Assembly (NCBI RefSeq): GCF_004827385.1
Contig: NZ_SRXN01000018.1
Location: 62,001-126,000, forward strand
Length of the DNA: 64,000 nt
Direction of reading: 5' to 3'
Source: Ensifer sp. MPMI2T
Lineage (GTDB): Bacteria > Pseudomonadota > Alphaproteobacteria > Rhizobiales > Rhizobiaceae
Both the position numbers and the translations under genes were made by a program. The notes under the pieces were generated by a model. That model saw only the letters and a program-made list of their open reading frames with translations. It was not told where the DNA came from and searched no databases. Positions 1-8,657 of the stretch are shown piece after piece. The first letter of the stretch is position 1. Every line of letters begins with the position of its first letter.

Positions 1-612
1 CCAGACCATATAGCCCGGAATCTCGAGCGAGTAGCCGCCGATGTGGAAAACAAAACCTGCTGACAGCGCCCAGAGCACGCTCACGAAAGACGCAAGCAGG
101 ATGGACGACTGCAGAAGGCCGAAACCAAGGTCGGTGGTAAGATCGGCAAGATGGCCGGCGTCTTCCTGCATTCTCTGGTCCGGATTGATGCCCATTGCGC
201 CGGAGTTGGCAAGCCGGAAGGCGCGCAGCGGCCGCATCCATTCGTTGATCAGGTCGAGCGTCAGCCCCTCGCGCAGCCTCAATCGCACCATCTGGTTGAG
301 CCATTGCTGCGTGACATTGAGCACCAACAGGCCACCGGCGATGAAGACAAAAACCAGGAGCTGATAGAAAAAGGCGTCGAGATCGCGCCGCTCGATCGCG
401 TCAAAAAAGGGCCGGTTCCAGCGGTTGAGGATGATCTGTCCGACCGCCGTCGCGATGATGATCGCGAAGCTGCCGGCCGTTAGCCACAGGATTGTCTTCA
501 GCAGCGGCGACGCCATGAAGGCGTGGCGCATCATGGCGAACTGGTCTCGGAGGGTCGTGCCCTCCGCGCCCGCGGGCTTGGATGCTGCGTTCGCTCCGGC
601 TTGATTCGTCAT
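1..612 (-). CDS. SbmA/BacA-like ABC transporter, membrane part (partial, cut by window start)
   Basis: The reading frame is open from the ATG at 612 to the window edge (204 codons seen). It starts MTNQAGANAASK and has hydrophobic segments around residues 40-62, 85-102 and 165-185. Between these lies a cytoplasmic stretch rich in NQMVRLRLREGLTLDLINEW, typical of the ABC_membrane_2 (SbmA/BacA, YddA, peroxisomal ABC) family. Full-length members usually carry a C-terminal ATPase, which would lie outside the window. A GGAAGGA ribosome site precedes the ATG. In S. meliloti an ABC protein gene called exsE sits near exsF/exsG/exsH, and this may be its counterpart, but I cannot confirm it from the fragment. 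The substrate is unknown; the family includes peptide and lipid-precursor exporters. Confidence 0.8.
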   Translation of the reverse strand, partial: MTNQAGANAASKPAGAEGTTLRDQFAMMRHAFMASPLLKTILWLTAGSFAIIIATAVGQIILNRWNRPFFDAIERRDLDAFFYQLLVFVFIAGGLLVLNVTQQWLNQMVRLRLREGLTLDLINEWMRPLRAFRLANSGAMGINPDQRMQEDAGHLADLTTDLGFGLLQSSILLASFVSVLWALSAGFVFHIGGYSLEIPGYMVW

Positions 613-1238
613 CTTCAGTTCCTTCCCTTCAGAAGGGGCAGTCCGCCAAAGTCGTTCGGGTGCCGCAGATAGGGCGATTGTCCAGAGCGGAGCACCACCA
701 TCGGATTGGTGGATCTTGCGGCCGTACCTGGCTCGGCGACGGAAACAATTCCGCGGCGCACCATGTCCAACCGGCGGAGCCGGTTACAGGGATCGGCGGC
801 AAGTGTCTGTTCTGTGAAGAACCGAGATATCCGGCCTCATTGCCGCCGTCGCGATGTCGCGTGCCGGTGCCGAGCAGCAGCCTGTGCAAAGCAAATATGC
901 CACTGAAGATCTGGAGGTGCTGAAATGCAGTGAAACTAAAAACCCTCATGAGTCTCAGTTTATGGCGAACGGCGCCCACTGGAAACAGCGTTTTGAGGAG
1001 AGGGGCAGGATCTCGCCCCCGGCGGTTGGAAACCCGTGAGCGCTCAAATCGAGGTCCAAAGCATGATTGCATTCGGCTTTTGATGACGCAACGCGTGGCC
1101 GTTGCAGTGCGTTTCGCGGTATGGTGGCTTGTTTATGTTACAGTGATGACATAAAACGTTACCGCCGTCGCTAAGGCGCGTGTCACCCCCCTCAACATCG
1201 AATTTACAAAAATTCAATGCCAAGAGAAGGAGACATTT
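613..1238. other. Intergenic stretch with no convincing gene
   Basis: This 626-base gap separates the leftward ABC gene from the rightward XRE gene, so it must hold both promoters. The open frames inside it have no ribosome site, no recognisable domain and atypical composition. A small inverted repeat (CCACCA, 6-base loop, TGGTGG, 695-712) lies about 85 bases upstream of the ABC gene. I see no RNA gene or mobile element remnant. Confidence 0.5.
1200..1215. promoter_or_regulatory. Palindrome upstream of the XRE regulator (possible operator)
   Basis: GAATTT-ACAA-AAATTC is a perfect 6-base inverted repeat ending 23 bases before the ATG of the small HTH protein, just upstream of its AGAAGGAGA ribosome site. 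XRE-type proteins often bind such sites and repress themselves. The assignment is inferred from position and symmetry only. Confidence 0.35.
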
Positions 1239-1490
1239 ATGTCCATTTCACTAGAATGTTTTGACAACAAGCAAGCCGCAGCCGTCGTCAGCAACGACAT
1301 GGGCGCCCGTGTCCGGGCCGCTCGTGAGGCTGTCGGCTATAGCATCGAAGACCTTGCTGTCACTTGTGGCCTCGCCAACGTCGAAATCAGTGAGATTGAA
1401 AGTGGCCTGGATACCAATCCGGCAAAGCTGAAGCGTATTGCATCCGCGTTGCAAGTGCCGCTATCGGACTTCTTGACCGTGGAAATTTGA
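1239..1490 (+). CDS. Small XRE-family helix-turn-helix protein
   Basis: This is an 83-residue protein, essentially a single HTH_3/XRE domain. Residues 22-75 have the pattern GARVRAAREAVGYSIEDLA, then GLANVEISEIESG, then KLKRIASALQVPLSDFL, which is the classic five-helix Cro/C1 fold. It has no ligand-binding or dimerisation extension, so it is probably a dimeric DNA-binding regulator. A strong AGAAGGAGA site precedes the ATG. It stands alone between an ABC transporter gene and a TetR/MFS pair and is followed by a hairpin, so it is likely monocistronic. No toxin gene adjoins it, which argues against an antitoxin role. Confidence 0.82.
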   Translation: MSISLECFDNKQAAAVVSNDMGARVRAAREAVGYSIEDLAVTCGLANVEISEIESGLDTNPAKLKRIASALQVPLSDFLTVEI

Positions 1491-1498
1491 CGGACAAG

Positions 1499-1528
1499 CC
1501 GACCGGTCCCGCCGCGCGGACCGGTCGG
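1499..1528 (+). terminator. Hairpin after the XRE gene
   Basis: CCGACCGGTCC and GGACCGGTCGG form a perfect 11-base stem with an 8-base loop, 9 bases after the XRE stop codon. No run of T follows, so termination may be imperfect or factor-assisted. The position directly behind a monocistronic gene supports the call. Confidence 0.55.
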
Positions 1529-1636
1529 AAGGTCTTGTGGCTCTCTGCACGCCATTGACTTTATTCAGGTAATCCCGATCCTTCATCGCGCCCCGAGCAG
1601 CGGGCCGGGTTGTTCACCCAGCCGAGGGGTACTCGG

Positions 1637-2272
1637 TCAAGATTCTGTTGTTGAAATCGTCGCACGCTCTTTGGCCGTGTCTCCGTCAGGCTTCTTTAGT
1701 CGCTCAAGCAGTGCACGGAAGGCCTCCACCGCCCTTTTTGATGTTTCCTGCGGGTCCTCCGAGTTGGCGATCCACAAGGCGGCGTGGCTGCTGGCACCGT
1801 TGATCAGGCGCGCAGTCGCTTCCTCATCGACGTCGACAATCGCTCGGTCCGCCTTGAGTTGGCTCAGGCTCCGACTGAGGGCTGCGATGCAGCCATTGGT
1901 GCTTGGCCACTGCGATATGTCTCCGAGCACGGCGGGGCCGTCGCGAAACATGATTCGTTGAATTTCGGGCTCGAGCGCCATCTGAATATAGGCCACGCAC
2001 TCGTCGACGAACCCCTGCCAGCGCGTTGGTGCTCGTGACGAGACGCTGTTCAATCGCGCCGTCATCTCGGCATCCATCTCTTGAATCACTGCCTGCAGCA
2101 GCCCTTTTTTGTCTCCGAAGTGGTGATAGAGCGCGCCGCGCGTCAGTCCCGCGCCTGCGGTGAAATCATCCATTGAGGATTGCGCATAGCCTACCGTCCC
2201 GAAGGCATGCCGGGCCGCGGCAAGCAACTTCGCGCGTGTCTCGGCGATCATTTCCGGGCGCGGTTTACTCAT
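1637..2272 (-). CDS. TetR-family transcriptional repressor
   Basis: This 211-residue protein has an N-terminal TetR HTH (residues about 10-60). The recognition region reads TRGALYHHFGDKKGLLQAV, the family hallmark, and an all-helical ligand-binding domain follows. I chose the ATG at 2272 because AAGGAGAA lies just upstream; a longer frame to 2329 would run through the operators. The gene is divergent from an MFS exporter, and three CATACG-N3-CGTATG palindromes lie between them. The likely role is a drug- or metabolite-responsive repressor of the exporter and of itself. The inducer cannot be read from sequence. Confidence 0.9.
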   Translation of the reverse strand: MSKPRPEMIAETRAKLLAAARHAFGTVGYAQSSMDDFTAGAGLTRGALYHHFGDKKGLLQAVIQEMDAEMTARLNSVSSRAPTRWQGFVDECVAYIQMALEPEIQRIMFRDGPAVLGDISQWPSTNGCIAALSRSLSQLKADRAIVDVDEEATARLINGASSHAALWIANSEDPQETSKRAVEAFRALLERLKKPDGDTAKERATISTTES

Positions 2273-2288
2273 GGATTCTCCTTCTTCA

Positions 2289-2355
2289 CATACGACGCGT
2301 ATTTTATTTGACATACGCGGCGTATGCAACTACCGTCCACATACGTCACGTATGT
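2289..2355. promoter_or_regulatory. Three TetR operator copies in the tetR-MFS intergenic region
   Basis: Three copies of one palindrome occur in 67 bases. They are ATACG-ACG-CGTAT (2290-2302), CATACG-CGG-CGTATG (2312-2326) and CATACG-TCA-CGTATG (2340-2354, extended by A/T to 17 bases). The centres are 23 and 28 bases apart. They sit between the divergent tetR (start 2272) and MFS (start 2388) genes, as expected for a TetR repressor controlling both. Confidence 0.8.
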
Positions 2356-2387
2356 AAGTAGACTTCCTGATGATGAAGGAACACCTA

Positions 2388-3611
2388 ATGTCTAATCCTT
2401 ACAGAGAAATATTCAGCGCGCGGGGCGCGAAAGGCTTCTCCGCCGCGGGCTTTTTCGCTCGCCTGCCTATTGCCATGGCACCGATCGGCATTGTCGCCAT
2501 GCTGTCGCAGACACGTGGGGAGTATTGGATCGCGGGCGCGGTTTCAGCAACGTTCGCCCTTACGAATGCGCTCGTCTCTCCTCAAATTTCGCGACTGGTC
2601 GATCGGCTCGGCCAATCGACAGTCATAGTGCCGGCCACAGTCGTCTCGGTTCTGGCTTTTATTGCTCTCATGGTCGGAACGAACCAGGATTGGCCAGCCT
2701 GGGCGTTGTTCGCGTCGGCCTTTTTCGCGGCGGCGATGCCAAGCATTCCCGCGATGTTGAGGGCGCGCTGGACAGAGCTGTTCCGCAACCGTCCTGAGTT
2801 GAACACGGCCTTTGCCTTTGAATCGGCAGCGGACGAACTGGTTTACATCGCCGGCGCGTCGCTCTCGGTCGGTTTGGCGGTCGCGCTGTTTCCGGAGGCC
2901 GGGATGCTGGTCAGCACCATTTTCCTTGCGATCGGAACCGCCGCTTTCGTCCTGCAGCGGTCGACTGAACCGAAGGTGCGTGACCTGGAGCACGGCATTT
3001 CCCGAGGATCGGCAATTCGGCTGCTGCCGGTGCAGATCATAACGCTCGCACTGGTATTCGTCGGCTCGATGTTCGCCACGGCGGAAGTCAGTGCCGTTGC
3101 AATCACGAAAGAGCTCGGGCAGCCAAATGCCGCAAGCCTTGTCATCGGCGTCTACGCGATCGGGTCGTTCGTCGTCGGGCTGGTCATCGGGGCCTTGAAT
3201 CCCAGCATGGCGCTGCAGAGGCAACTGCTGATCGCCGTCAGCATCCTTGCGGTGACGGCCCTGCCGCTGCTTGTTGCAGATACGGTGCCGCTTCTGGCTC
3301 TCGCCGTCTTCGTCAGCGGCATCGCCATCTCGCCGACCTTCATCACGGCCTTTGGCTTGATCGAGCGCCGGGTTCCGGAATCCATGCTGACCGAGGGCGT
3401 CACATGGGTGATGACCGGCATTGGAATTGGCATGGCGCTCGGGGCCTTCGCCGCGGGCTGGGTAGTCGATAATTTCGGCGCCCAAAACGGCTTCTTCGTA
3501 TCCGTAATCGCGGGAGTGGCGTCCGTGGCAATCATTGCTCTGGGTCAGCGAATACTGGCCGGAGGCAGAATGGAAGTTGCAGAAGGAACGCTGCCCCAAC
3601 CCGCAGAGTAG
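2388..3611 (+). CDS. MFS efflux transporter
   Basis: This is a 407-residue, very hydrophobic protein with about 12 predicted membrane segments and the layout of a major facilitator superfamily exporter. Examples of the segments are AAGFFARLPIAMAPIGIVAM near the start and GVTWVMTGIGIGMALGAFAA near the end. The ATG at 2388 is preferred over the one at 2370 because AAGGA lies 7 bases before it. The gene is divergent from a TetR repressor with three operators between them, the usual layout of an inducible drug or metabolite efflux pump in the inner membrane. A hairpin follows the stop. The substrate is unknown. Confidence 0.9.
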   Translation: MSNPYREIFSARGAKGFSAAGFFARLPIAMAPIGIVAMLSQTRGEYWIAGAVSATFALTNALVSPQISRLVDRLGQSTVIVPATVVSVLAFIALMVGTNQDWPAWALFASAFFAAAMPSIPAMLRARWTELFRNRPELNTAFAFESAADELVYIAGASLSVGLAVALFPEAGMLVSTIFLAIGTAAFVLQRSTEPKVRDLEHGISRGSAIRLLPVQIITLALVFVGSMFATAEVSAVAITKELGQPNAASLVIGVYAIGSFVVGLVIGALNPSMALQRQLLIAVSILAVTALPLLVADTVPLLALAVFVSGIAISPTFITAFGLIERRVPESMLTEGVTWVMTGIGIGMALGAFAAGWVVDNFGAQNGFFVSVIAGVASVAIIALGQRILAGGRMEVAEGTLPQPAE

Positions 3612-3659
3612 GAAAGAGTCCCACTGACCCATGACTTTACCGGTCATTCAAATAGAAAC

Positions 3660-3690
3660 AGCATGTCGCGCCTTGGCCGCGCGACATGCT
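3660..3690 (+). terminator. Hairpin terminator between the convergent MFS gene and exsF
   Basis: AGCATGTCGCG and CGCGACATGCT form a perfect 11-base stem with a 9-base loop, followed by CCTTTCTCTC. It lies 48 bases after the MFS stop and 75 bases before the stop of the opposing gene, so it may serve both directions. Confidence 0.7.
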
Positions 3691-3765
3691 CCTTTCTCTC
3701 GATGAATATTGGCCGAAGACGAGATGGAGATGGCGTCGGCATTCACGGGAAACCGACGCGGGCCG

Positions 3766-4131
3766 TCACCTCGCGGCCAGAAGGCTTTCGACCTGCCTGA
3801 TCAGTTCGGGGCCGTCGAACGGTTTTGCCAGGCGAGGCAATGCACGAAACCGATCCGGTAAATCTGCCGCCGTGTAGCCCGTCAGCAGCAAGACGGGCAC
3901 GCCGCGCTCAAGCAGTTCATCGACGAGCGGATAGACAAACTCGCCGCGTAGATTCAGATCCAGAGTGGCGACTTCGAATTTCTGTTCCCGTGACGCGGTG
4001 ATCGATCCCTCCAACGTCGTGAAAGGGCCCACGACGACGTAGCCGGCTGCAACAAGGTCGTCTTCGATCTGCAATGCCACCAGGAATTCGTCTTCGACGA
4101 CGAAAACCCGGCAGCCCTCGGACTCCGTCAT
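3766..4131 (-). CDS. exsF: Single-domain response regulator (ExsF-like)
   Basis: This 121-residue protein is one receiver (CheY-like) domain with no output domain. The visible key residues are the acidic pair E13/D14, phosphoacceptor D58 (in TLDLNLRG), T84 and K103 (in LAKPF). The start codon overlaps the stop of the upstream histidine kinase gene by 4 bases (ATGA), so the two are translationally coupled and form a cognate pair. Without an output domain it probably acts through protein contacts, or as a phosphate shuttle or sink. The order regulator-kinase-exsH matches the exs region of S. meliloti, where I recall these genes as exsF and exsG. The symbols are from memory. Confidence 0.85.
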   Translation of the reverse strand: MTESEGCRVFVVEDEFLVALQIEDDLVAAGYVVVGPFTTLEGSITASREQKFEVATLDLNLRGEFVYPLVDELLERGVPVLLLTGYTAADLPDRFRALPRLAKPFDGPELIRQVESLLAAR

Positions 4132-6998
4132 TCGGCACCCCTGAGATAGGGCACGTCGATCGTGCAGTTCAGCCCTTGCGACGCAAACTCCAGGCGGACA
4201 TCGCCGCCCAGGTCGGAAGCGAGGACCCGTTCGAGAAGCAAGCGGCCGAAACCATTGCGGCTTGGCGGTGAGACGGGAGGGCCCCCTGTCTCGCTCCAGC
4301 GGATGCAAAGCCGGTTCTCATTTGGGTCGACAGCCCAATCGACACTTACGCGACCAGCCTTTACGGAAAGCGCTCCATGCTTGGCGGCATTGGTGGCAAG
4401 CTCATGCGCGGCCATACCGAGTGTCAGCGCATGCTTTGGCGGCAGATTCGTTGGTGGGCCGTCGAGAGAGATGTTGTCCATGTCCTCATTTCGATAGGGA
4501 GCCAGCTCATCGGAGAATATGCTCTGCAGAGAGACTCCCGACCATCTGGCTTCCGCGAGACGGGTATGTGCTTGTGCCAACGCCCGGATGCGGGCATCGA
4601 ACGATCGCTGCGCATCGTGTGCGTCCGGGTTCGTCGAAAAAGACTGGCGCGCGATCGAGTTGACGGTGGCCAGCGTGTTCTTCACGCGATGGCTAAGTTC
4701 CGCGACAAGCAGGTCCCTCTGCGCTTCAGCCTCCTTTCGCTCGGTGATGTCCATGCAAATGCCAGCCAGGCGCTCACCCGCCGCGCTGTCTGGCGGCGAG
4801 AACCGGCCAAAGGCTTCCATCCAGCGTATCGCTCCGTCGAGCAGGCGCACGCGGTAGGCGACATGATAGTCCTCGCGGGTCGCAAGGGCTCTCTGGATCG
4901 CCTGTTCGACGGCCGGAAGATCGGCGGGATGAATATCACGTTTGAAATCTGCGAGTGTTCCCGCGAATGTCCCCGGCTCGAGATGATGAAGCACCTCAAG
5001 TCCGGGTGACCAGATCACCCTGCCGCTCTCTAGGTTCCACTCCCAGGCGCCCATCCGCCCGGCATCCAGAGCCATTTTCAGCCGGCGCTCGCTTTCTCGA
5101 AGGGCTTCTTCTGTCTGCTTGCGCTCTGTGATGTCGATGAAGGCGGCCACGGCGCCCGTTACTTCTCCAAGAGCGTTTCGCAACGGGGTCGCGTTACCGA
5201 GGAGATGGCGCGATTTGCCATCATTGAACCGGATCTCCTCTTCGAAGTTTTCGACCTCTTCTCCGCGTGCGGCACGCTGCACGGGCAACTCATCGGCCGA
5301 CAACATCCTGCCCGCCGCGAAAATCTGAAACACGGATGGCCGCTCCTCAGGGGGCGCCGAAAACGAGAGGTTCAAACCTGGCGGCAGGTGGAGCAGCTCG
5401 TATGCGCTTCGGTTACCTTCGATGACACGGCAGTCAGGCGTTCGTGTTATCCATATCGGGGCCGGCACCGCCTCCATGATGGCCTGCAGTTCGGCCGCGC
5501 GTGCCCGTTCGTTAGCCTCGTTGCGTCGCAGTTGCTCCTCCGCGAGTTGCCTTGCCCGTTCGGCCCGGATGCGTTGGATGCTGAAGCCGAGCTGTCGCGC
5601 GATTGTCAGCGCGAGGCTGATCTCGGTCTCGCTGAACACATGAGGCTTGTCGTAATACGCCATGAACTTGCCGATCAGCCGTCCTCCGGTGATCAAGGGA
5701 ATGAACCCGAGCGCGGCAATGCCTTCCGATGCAATTGTTGCTCTGAGCTCGTCGGAAAGGTCGGCTCCAGTGACGTCTGCAACGAAGATGGGATCCGGAT
5801 CGTGCGCGTCCGGGGTCCACGGAGAATGGCCGTCGACGGCATGACGGTAATGTTCCGATAACCCGCTCCAAGCGACGAAGCGCATCCTATCGGACTGGTC
5901 GAACAACAGAATCGACGCGCGGCTGCAGTTGAGCGCCGCTTTGATGGCATCCAACGCCGCGTCGTAGACCTCTTCAATGCCCTTGGCGCGATGAAGCTTT
6001 TCAGTGAGGCGGTAGAGCGAAGCTTGCTCGCGCAACCGCGCTTGCACAGTCTTTTCAGCTTGCTTCTGTTCCGTGATGTTGCGGGCGATTTTTGAGGCGC
6101 CGACTATACGGCCCGTGACGTCACGAACGGGCGAAACCGTGAGCGAGATATCCACAAGGCTTCCGTCCTTGCGCTGACGCTTCGTTTCGTAGTGATCGAT
6201 ACGCACTCCATTGCGGATGCGACCGAGGATATGGGACTCCTCATCCTCACGGCCAGGCGGTATAAGGATGGTGATCGGCTTCCCGATCACTTCATCGGCG
6301 GCGTACCCAAACAGACGCTCGGCTCCCTTGTTCCAACTGGTGACGATGCCGTTCAGGTCCTTGCTGATGATGGCATCGTCGGAGGACTCGACGATCGCTG
6401 CGAGATATCGGGAATCCCGTTCGGCCCTTAGGCGGCGTTCAGCTTCGTGCTGGCTGGCGAGTAGCAAATCTGCGTTGTCGATCGTTGTCGCTGCTTGTGC
6501 TTCGCCGGAGCTGGAAACGACCGGGTCTCGGACCTCTATTCGCTCTGTCTGCGCGCGCAGAATAGCTTGAGAGCCTTTGCGGTCGCTGATATCGACAAGG
6601 AGGTTGATCGCCCCCGTCATCATCCCCGATTTGTCGAGGATCGGTGTCGGGTAGGAAAGGATCGGAACCATGGTTCCATCCGGCCGCACAGCCACGATCT
6701 CACGGCCCGTGATCGCTCGCCCTTCCTTGAGTGTCTGGGCCATCGGACATTCGTCATCGGGCAGAATTGACCCGTCCGCGCGACGCAGGTCCCAACTGAC
6801 GCACCAACGATCCTTGCCGAGTCTGGGCTCGCTGCCGGCGAGATCCGCGGCCGCCTGATTGAAGTAGGTAATGATTCCCTCTCTGTCCGTGGCAAAGACC
6901 GCCATAGGCAATGCGTCCAACACTGCCCGCAAATCCGGCGAATCTGAAGGACCGATCTTGCTCTCCAAATTATTCGGCAGACCCTCCGCGCTGCACAT
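4128..6998 (-). CDS. exsG: Multi-PAS/GAF HWE-family sensor histidine kinase (ExsG-like)
   Basis: This is a 956-residue, apparently cytoplasmic sensor with no clear membrane segments. The domains in order are PAS (about 20-145), PAS (about 200-320, ending in a PAC motif before ITEQKQAE), GAF (about 335-485), PAS (about 510-640, ending before ITERKQTE), PAS of the PAS_3 type (about 650-770), then the HWE kinase core. The phosphoacceptor is H770 in AELSHRVKNTLA. The ATP-binding part has HELATNAAKHGALS and the WSETGGPPV motif that names the HWE class. HWE kinases commonly pair with single-domain or PhyR-like regulators, which fits the overlapping downstream exsF. GGAGGG precedes the ATG. The gene is divergent from exsH, but a regulatory link to it is only inferred. 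Confidence 0.9.
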   Translation of the reverse strand: MCSAEGLPNNLESKIGPSDSPDLRAVLDALPMAVFATDREGIITYFNQAAADLAGSEPRLGKDRWCVSWDLRRADGSILPDDECPMAQTLKEGRAITGREIVAVRPDGTMVPILSYPTPILDKSGMMTGAINLLVDISDRKGSQAILRAQTERIEVRDPVVSSSGEAQAATTIDNADLLLASQHEAERRLRAERDSRYLAAIVESSDDAIISKDLNGIVTSWNKGAERLFGYAADEVIGKPITILIPPGREDEESHILGRIRNGVRIDHYETKRQRKDGSLVDISLTVSPVRDVTGRIVGASKIARNITEQKQAEKTVQARLREQASLYRLTEKLHRAKGIEEVYDAALDAIKAALNCSRASILLFDQSDRMRFVAWSGLSEHYRHAVDGHSPWTPDAHDPDPIFVADVTGADLSDELRATIASEGIAALGFIPLITGGRLIGKFMAYYDKPHVFSETEISLALTIARQLGFSIQRIRAERARQLAEEQLRRNEANERARAAELQAIMEAVPAPIWITRTPDCRVIEGNRSAYELLHLPPGLNLSFSAPPEERPSVFQIFAAGRMLSADELPVQRAARGEEVENFEEEIRFNDGKSRHLLGNATPLRNALGEVTGAVAAFIDITERKQTEEALRESERRLKMALDAGRMGAWEWNLESGRVIWSPGLEVLHHLEPGTFAGTLADFKRDIHPADLPAVEQAIQRALATREDYHVAYRVRLLDGAIRWMEAFGRFSPPDSAAGERLAGICMDITERKEAEAQRDLLVAELSHRVKNTLATVNSIARQSFSTNPDAHDAQRSFDARIRALAQAHTRLAEARWSGVSLQSIFSDELAPYRNEDMDNISLDGPPTNLPPKHALTLGMAAHELATNAAKHGALSVKAGRVSVDWAVDPNENRLCIRWSETGGPPVSPPSRNGFGRLLLERVLASDLGGDVRLEFASQGLNCTIDVPYLRGAE

Positions 6999-7149
6999 AG
7001 GTCCCTCCGCAAGCGCTCGCTGACCCCGGGAAACGCGGCACGGGCGGGTTTGTTCCGGATAGGCACGGACGCCGCCTGCCTGCGAACCCCCAAGGTCACA
7101 TGGGTAGATCCTCGGTCGACCCGATGTTAGGTTCCCTGCGGGTGGAGTA

Positions 7150-7164
7150 GGGCCTGCCAGGCCC
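7150..7164. promoter_or_regulatory. Palindrome in the exsG-exsH divergent region
   Basis: GGGCCTG-C-CAGGCCC is a 15-base inverted repeat with a single central base, 38 bases before the exsH start. It could be an operator or the top of a leader hairpin. A GGAGA ribosome site follows at 7190-7194. Confidence 0.35.
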
Positions 7165-7202
7165 AGTGGAGGAGACCGAGTAATTAAATCGGAGATGTTT
7201 TC

Positions 7203-8600
7203 ATGAGCAGAACTGTGCTGAACGCCGTGGGCAAGCCGCTATACTACAGCGGAAGTTCGACGGCATGGTTTTCCGCCACCGGATCGGGCCCTACACTCTA
7301 CGGCACGTCCGGTAACGATTCCATCTGGGGCGACAGTTCCGTCAATGTCACCATGATCGGCGGCAAAGGCGACGACATTTACTATCTCTATTCCGGTATT
7401 AACCGCGCCTACGAGGCGGCCGGCGAGGGTGTCGATACGATCAACACCTGGATGAGTTACACGCTGCCGGACAATTTCGAAAACCTGACCGTCACCGGCA
7501 ACGGACGATTTGCTCTCGGCAATGATGCCGACAACATCATTACTGGCGGTTCCGGCAGCCAGACGCTCGATGGCGGCGCCGGCAACGACGTGTTGCGGGG
7601 CGCAGGCGGCGCCGATATCTTTGCATTCACGCGCGGCAATGGCAGCGACCTTATCACCGACTTCAACTTCGACGATATCGTCCGCCTCGAAGGCTACGGA
7701 TTTACGTCCTTTGCCCAGGTCCAGGCCAATCTCCGGCAGGAAGGTGCCAATTTGCGGCTCAGTCTCGCCGACGGCGAGAGCCTGGTTTTCGCCAATACCA
7801 CCGCCGACCAATTGCAGGCGAACCAGTTCAGACTAAGCCTCGATCGCTCCGTGCTGACGCAGACCTTCTCCGACGAGTTCAACACGCTTCAGCTTCGCAG
7901 CGGGTCGAGCGGCGTCTGGGACGCGAAATTCTGGTGGGCTCCCGATAAAGGAGCGACGCTCTCCGAGAATGGCGAGCTTCAATGGTATATCAATCCAGCC
8001 TATCAGCCGACGGCATCCGCTAATCCGTTTTCGGTCAACAATGGCGTGCTGACGATCACCGCGGAGCGGGCATCAGACGCCATTCAAGCCGAGATCAACG
8101 GTTACGACTATACATCGGGCATGCTGACGACCCATTCGTCCTTTGCCCAGACTTACGGTTATTTCGAGATCCGGGCAGACATGCCGGACGACCAGGGCGT
8201 CTGGCCGGCCTTCTGGCTGCTCCCGGCCGATGGCTCCTGGCCGCCGGAACTGGATGTCGTGGAAATGCGCGGGCAGGATCCAAATACCGTCATCGCCACC
8301 GTCCATTCCAAGGAAACCGGGTCGCAGACCAGCATCGCCAGCGCCGTCAAGGTTGCCGATACCAGCGGGTTTCACAAATACGGGGTGCTTTGGACGGAAG
8401 AGGAGATCGTCTGGTACTTCGATGACGCCGCGATCGCACGCGCCGACACGCCCTCGGACATGCACGATCCGATGTACATGCTCGTGAATCTCGCCGTCGG
8501 AGGTATCGCGGGCACGCCGACCGATGGCCTTGTCGACGGGGCCGAAATGAAGATCGACTATATCAGGGCCTATTCGCTCGACCCCGACTGGCAGATCTGA
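7203..8600 (+). CDS. exsH: ExsH: secreted GH16 endo-1,3-1,4-beta-glycanase with RTX repeats
   Basis: The protein has 465 residues, the same length as I recall for S. meliloti ExsH, which cleaves nascent succinoglycan into lower-mass forms. The N-terminal third carries glycine- and aspartate-rich RTX-type repeats (GTSGNDSIWGD near 38, GGKGDD near 56, GGAGNDVLRGAGGADIF near 125-142) that bind calcium. There is no Sec signal peptide, which fits type I secretion. Residues about 215-460 are a glycoside hydrolase family 16 domain with the ExDxxE signature ELDVVE at 349-354 (E349 nucleophile, D351, E354 acid/base). Known ExsH is exported by PrsD/PrsE; whether the WgdA/WgdB exporter in this window could also handle it is open. 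A strong hairpin follows the gene. Confidence 0.95.
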   Translation: MSRTVLNAVGKPLYYSGSSTAWFSATGSGPTLYGTSGNDSIWGDSSVNVTMIGGKGDDIYYLYSGINRAYEAAGEGVDTINTWMSYTLPDNFENLTVTGNGRFALGNDADNIITGGSGSQTLDGGAGNDVLRGAGGADIFAFTRGNGSDLITDFNFDDIVRLEGYGFTSFAQVQANLRQEGANLRLSLADGESLVFANTTADQLQANQFRLSLDRSVLTQTFSDEFNTLQLRSGSSGVWDAKFWWAPDKGATLSENGELQWYINPAYQPTASANPFSVNNGVLTITAERASDAIQAEINGYDYTSGMLTTHSSFAQTYGYFEIRADMPDDQGVWPAFWLLPADGSWPPELDVVEMRGQDPNTVIATVHSKETGSQTSIASAVKVADTSGFHKYGVLWTEEEIVWYFDDAAIARADTPSDMHDPMYMLVNLAVGGIAGTPTDGLVDGAEMKIDYIRAYSLDPDWQI

Positions 8601-8616
8601 GCGATGTAGTCTTCGG

Positions 8617-8646
8617 GGAGGCCGGCATGACAAGCTGCCGGCCTCC
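8617..8646. terminator. Bidirectional hairpin between exsH and the sugar-binding protein gene
   Basis: GGAGGCCGGCA and TGCCGGCCTCC form a perfect 11-base stem with an 8-base loop. It lies 16 bases after the exsH stop and 11 bases from the stop of the convergent gene. No T run flanks it, but the position between converging genes supports terminator function. Confidence 0.65.
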
Positions 8647-8657
8647 ACCACATGGCG

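Noticed and set aside
629-1072. 147-residue open frame in the first intergenic region
   Set aside because: No ribosome site, no family resemblance, and Arg/Ser/Cys-rich composition typical of chance frames in high-GC DNA.
1239-1490. Small XRE protein as the antitoxin of a toxin-antitoxin pair
   Set aside because: No small toxin-like gene lies next to it on either strand, and a hairpin closes the transcript directly behind it.
2544-3647. Long 367-residue open frame antisense to the MFS gene
   Set aside because: It is rich in Arg, Asp, Gly and His with no domain, has no ribosome site, and mirrors the GC bias of the real gene.
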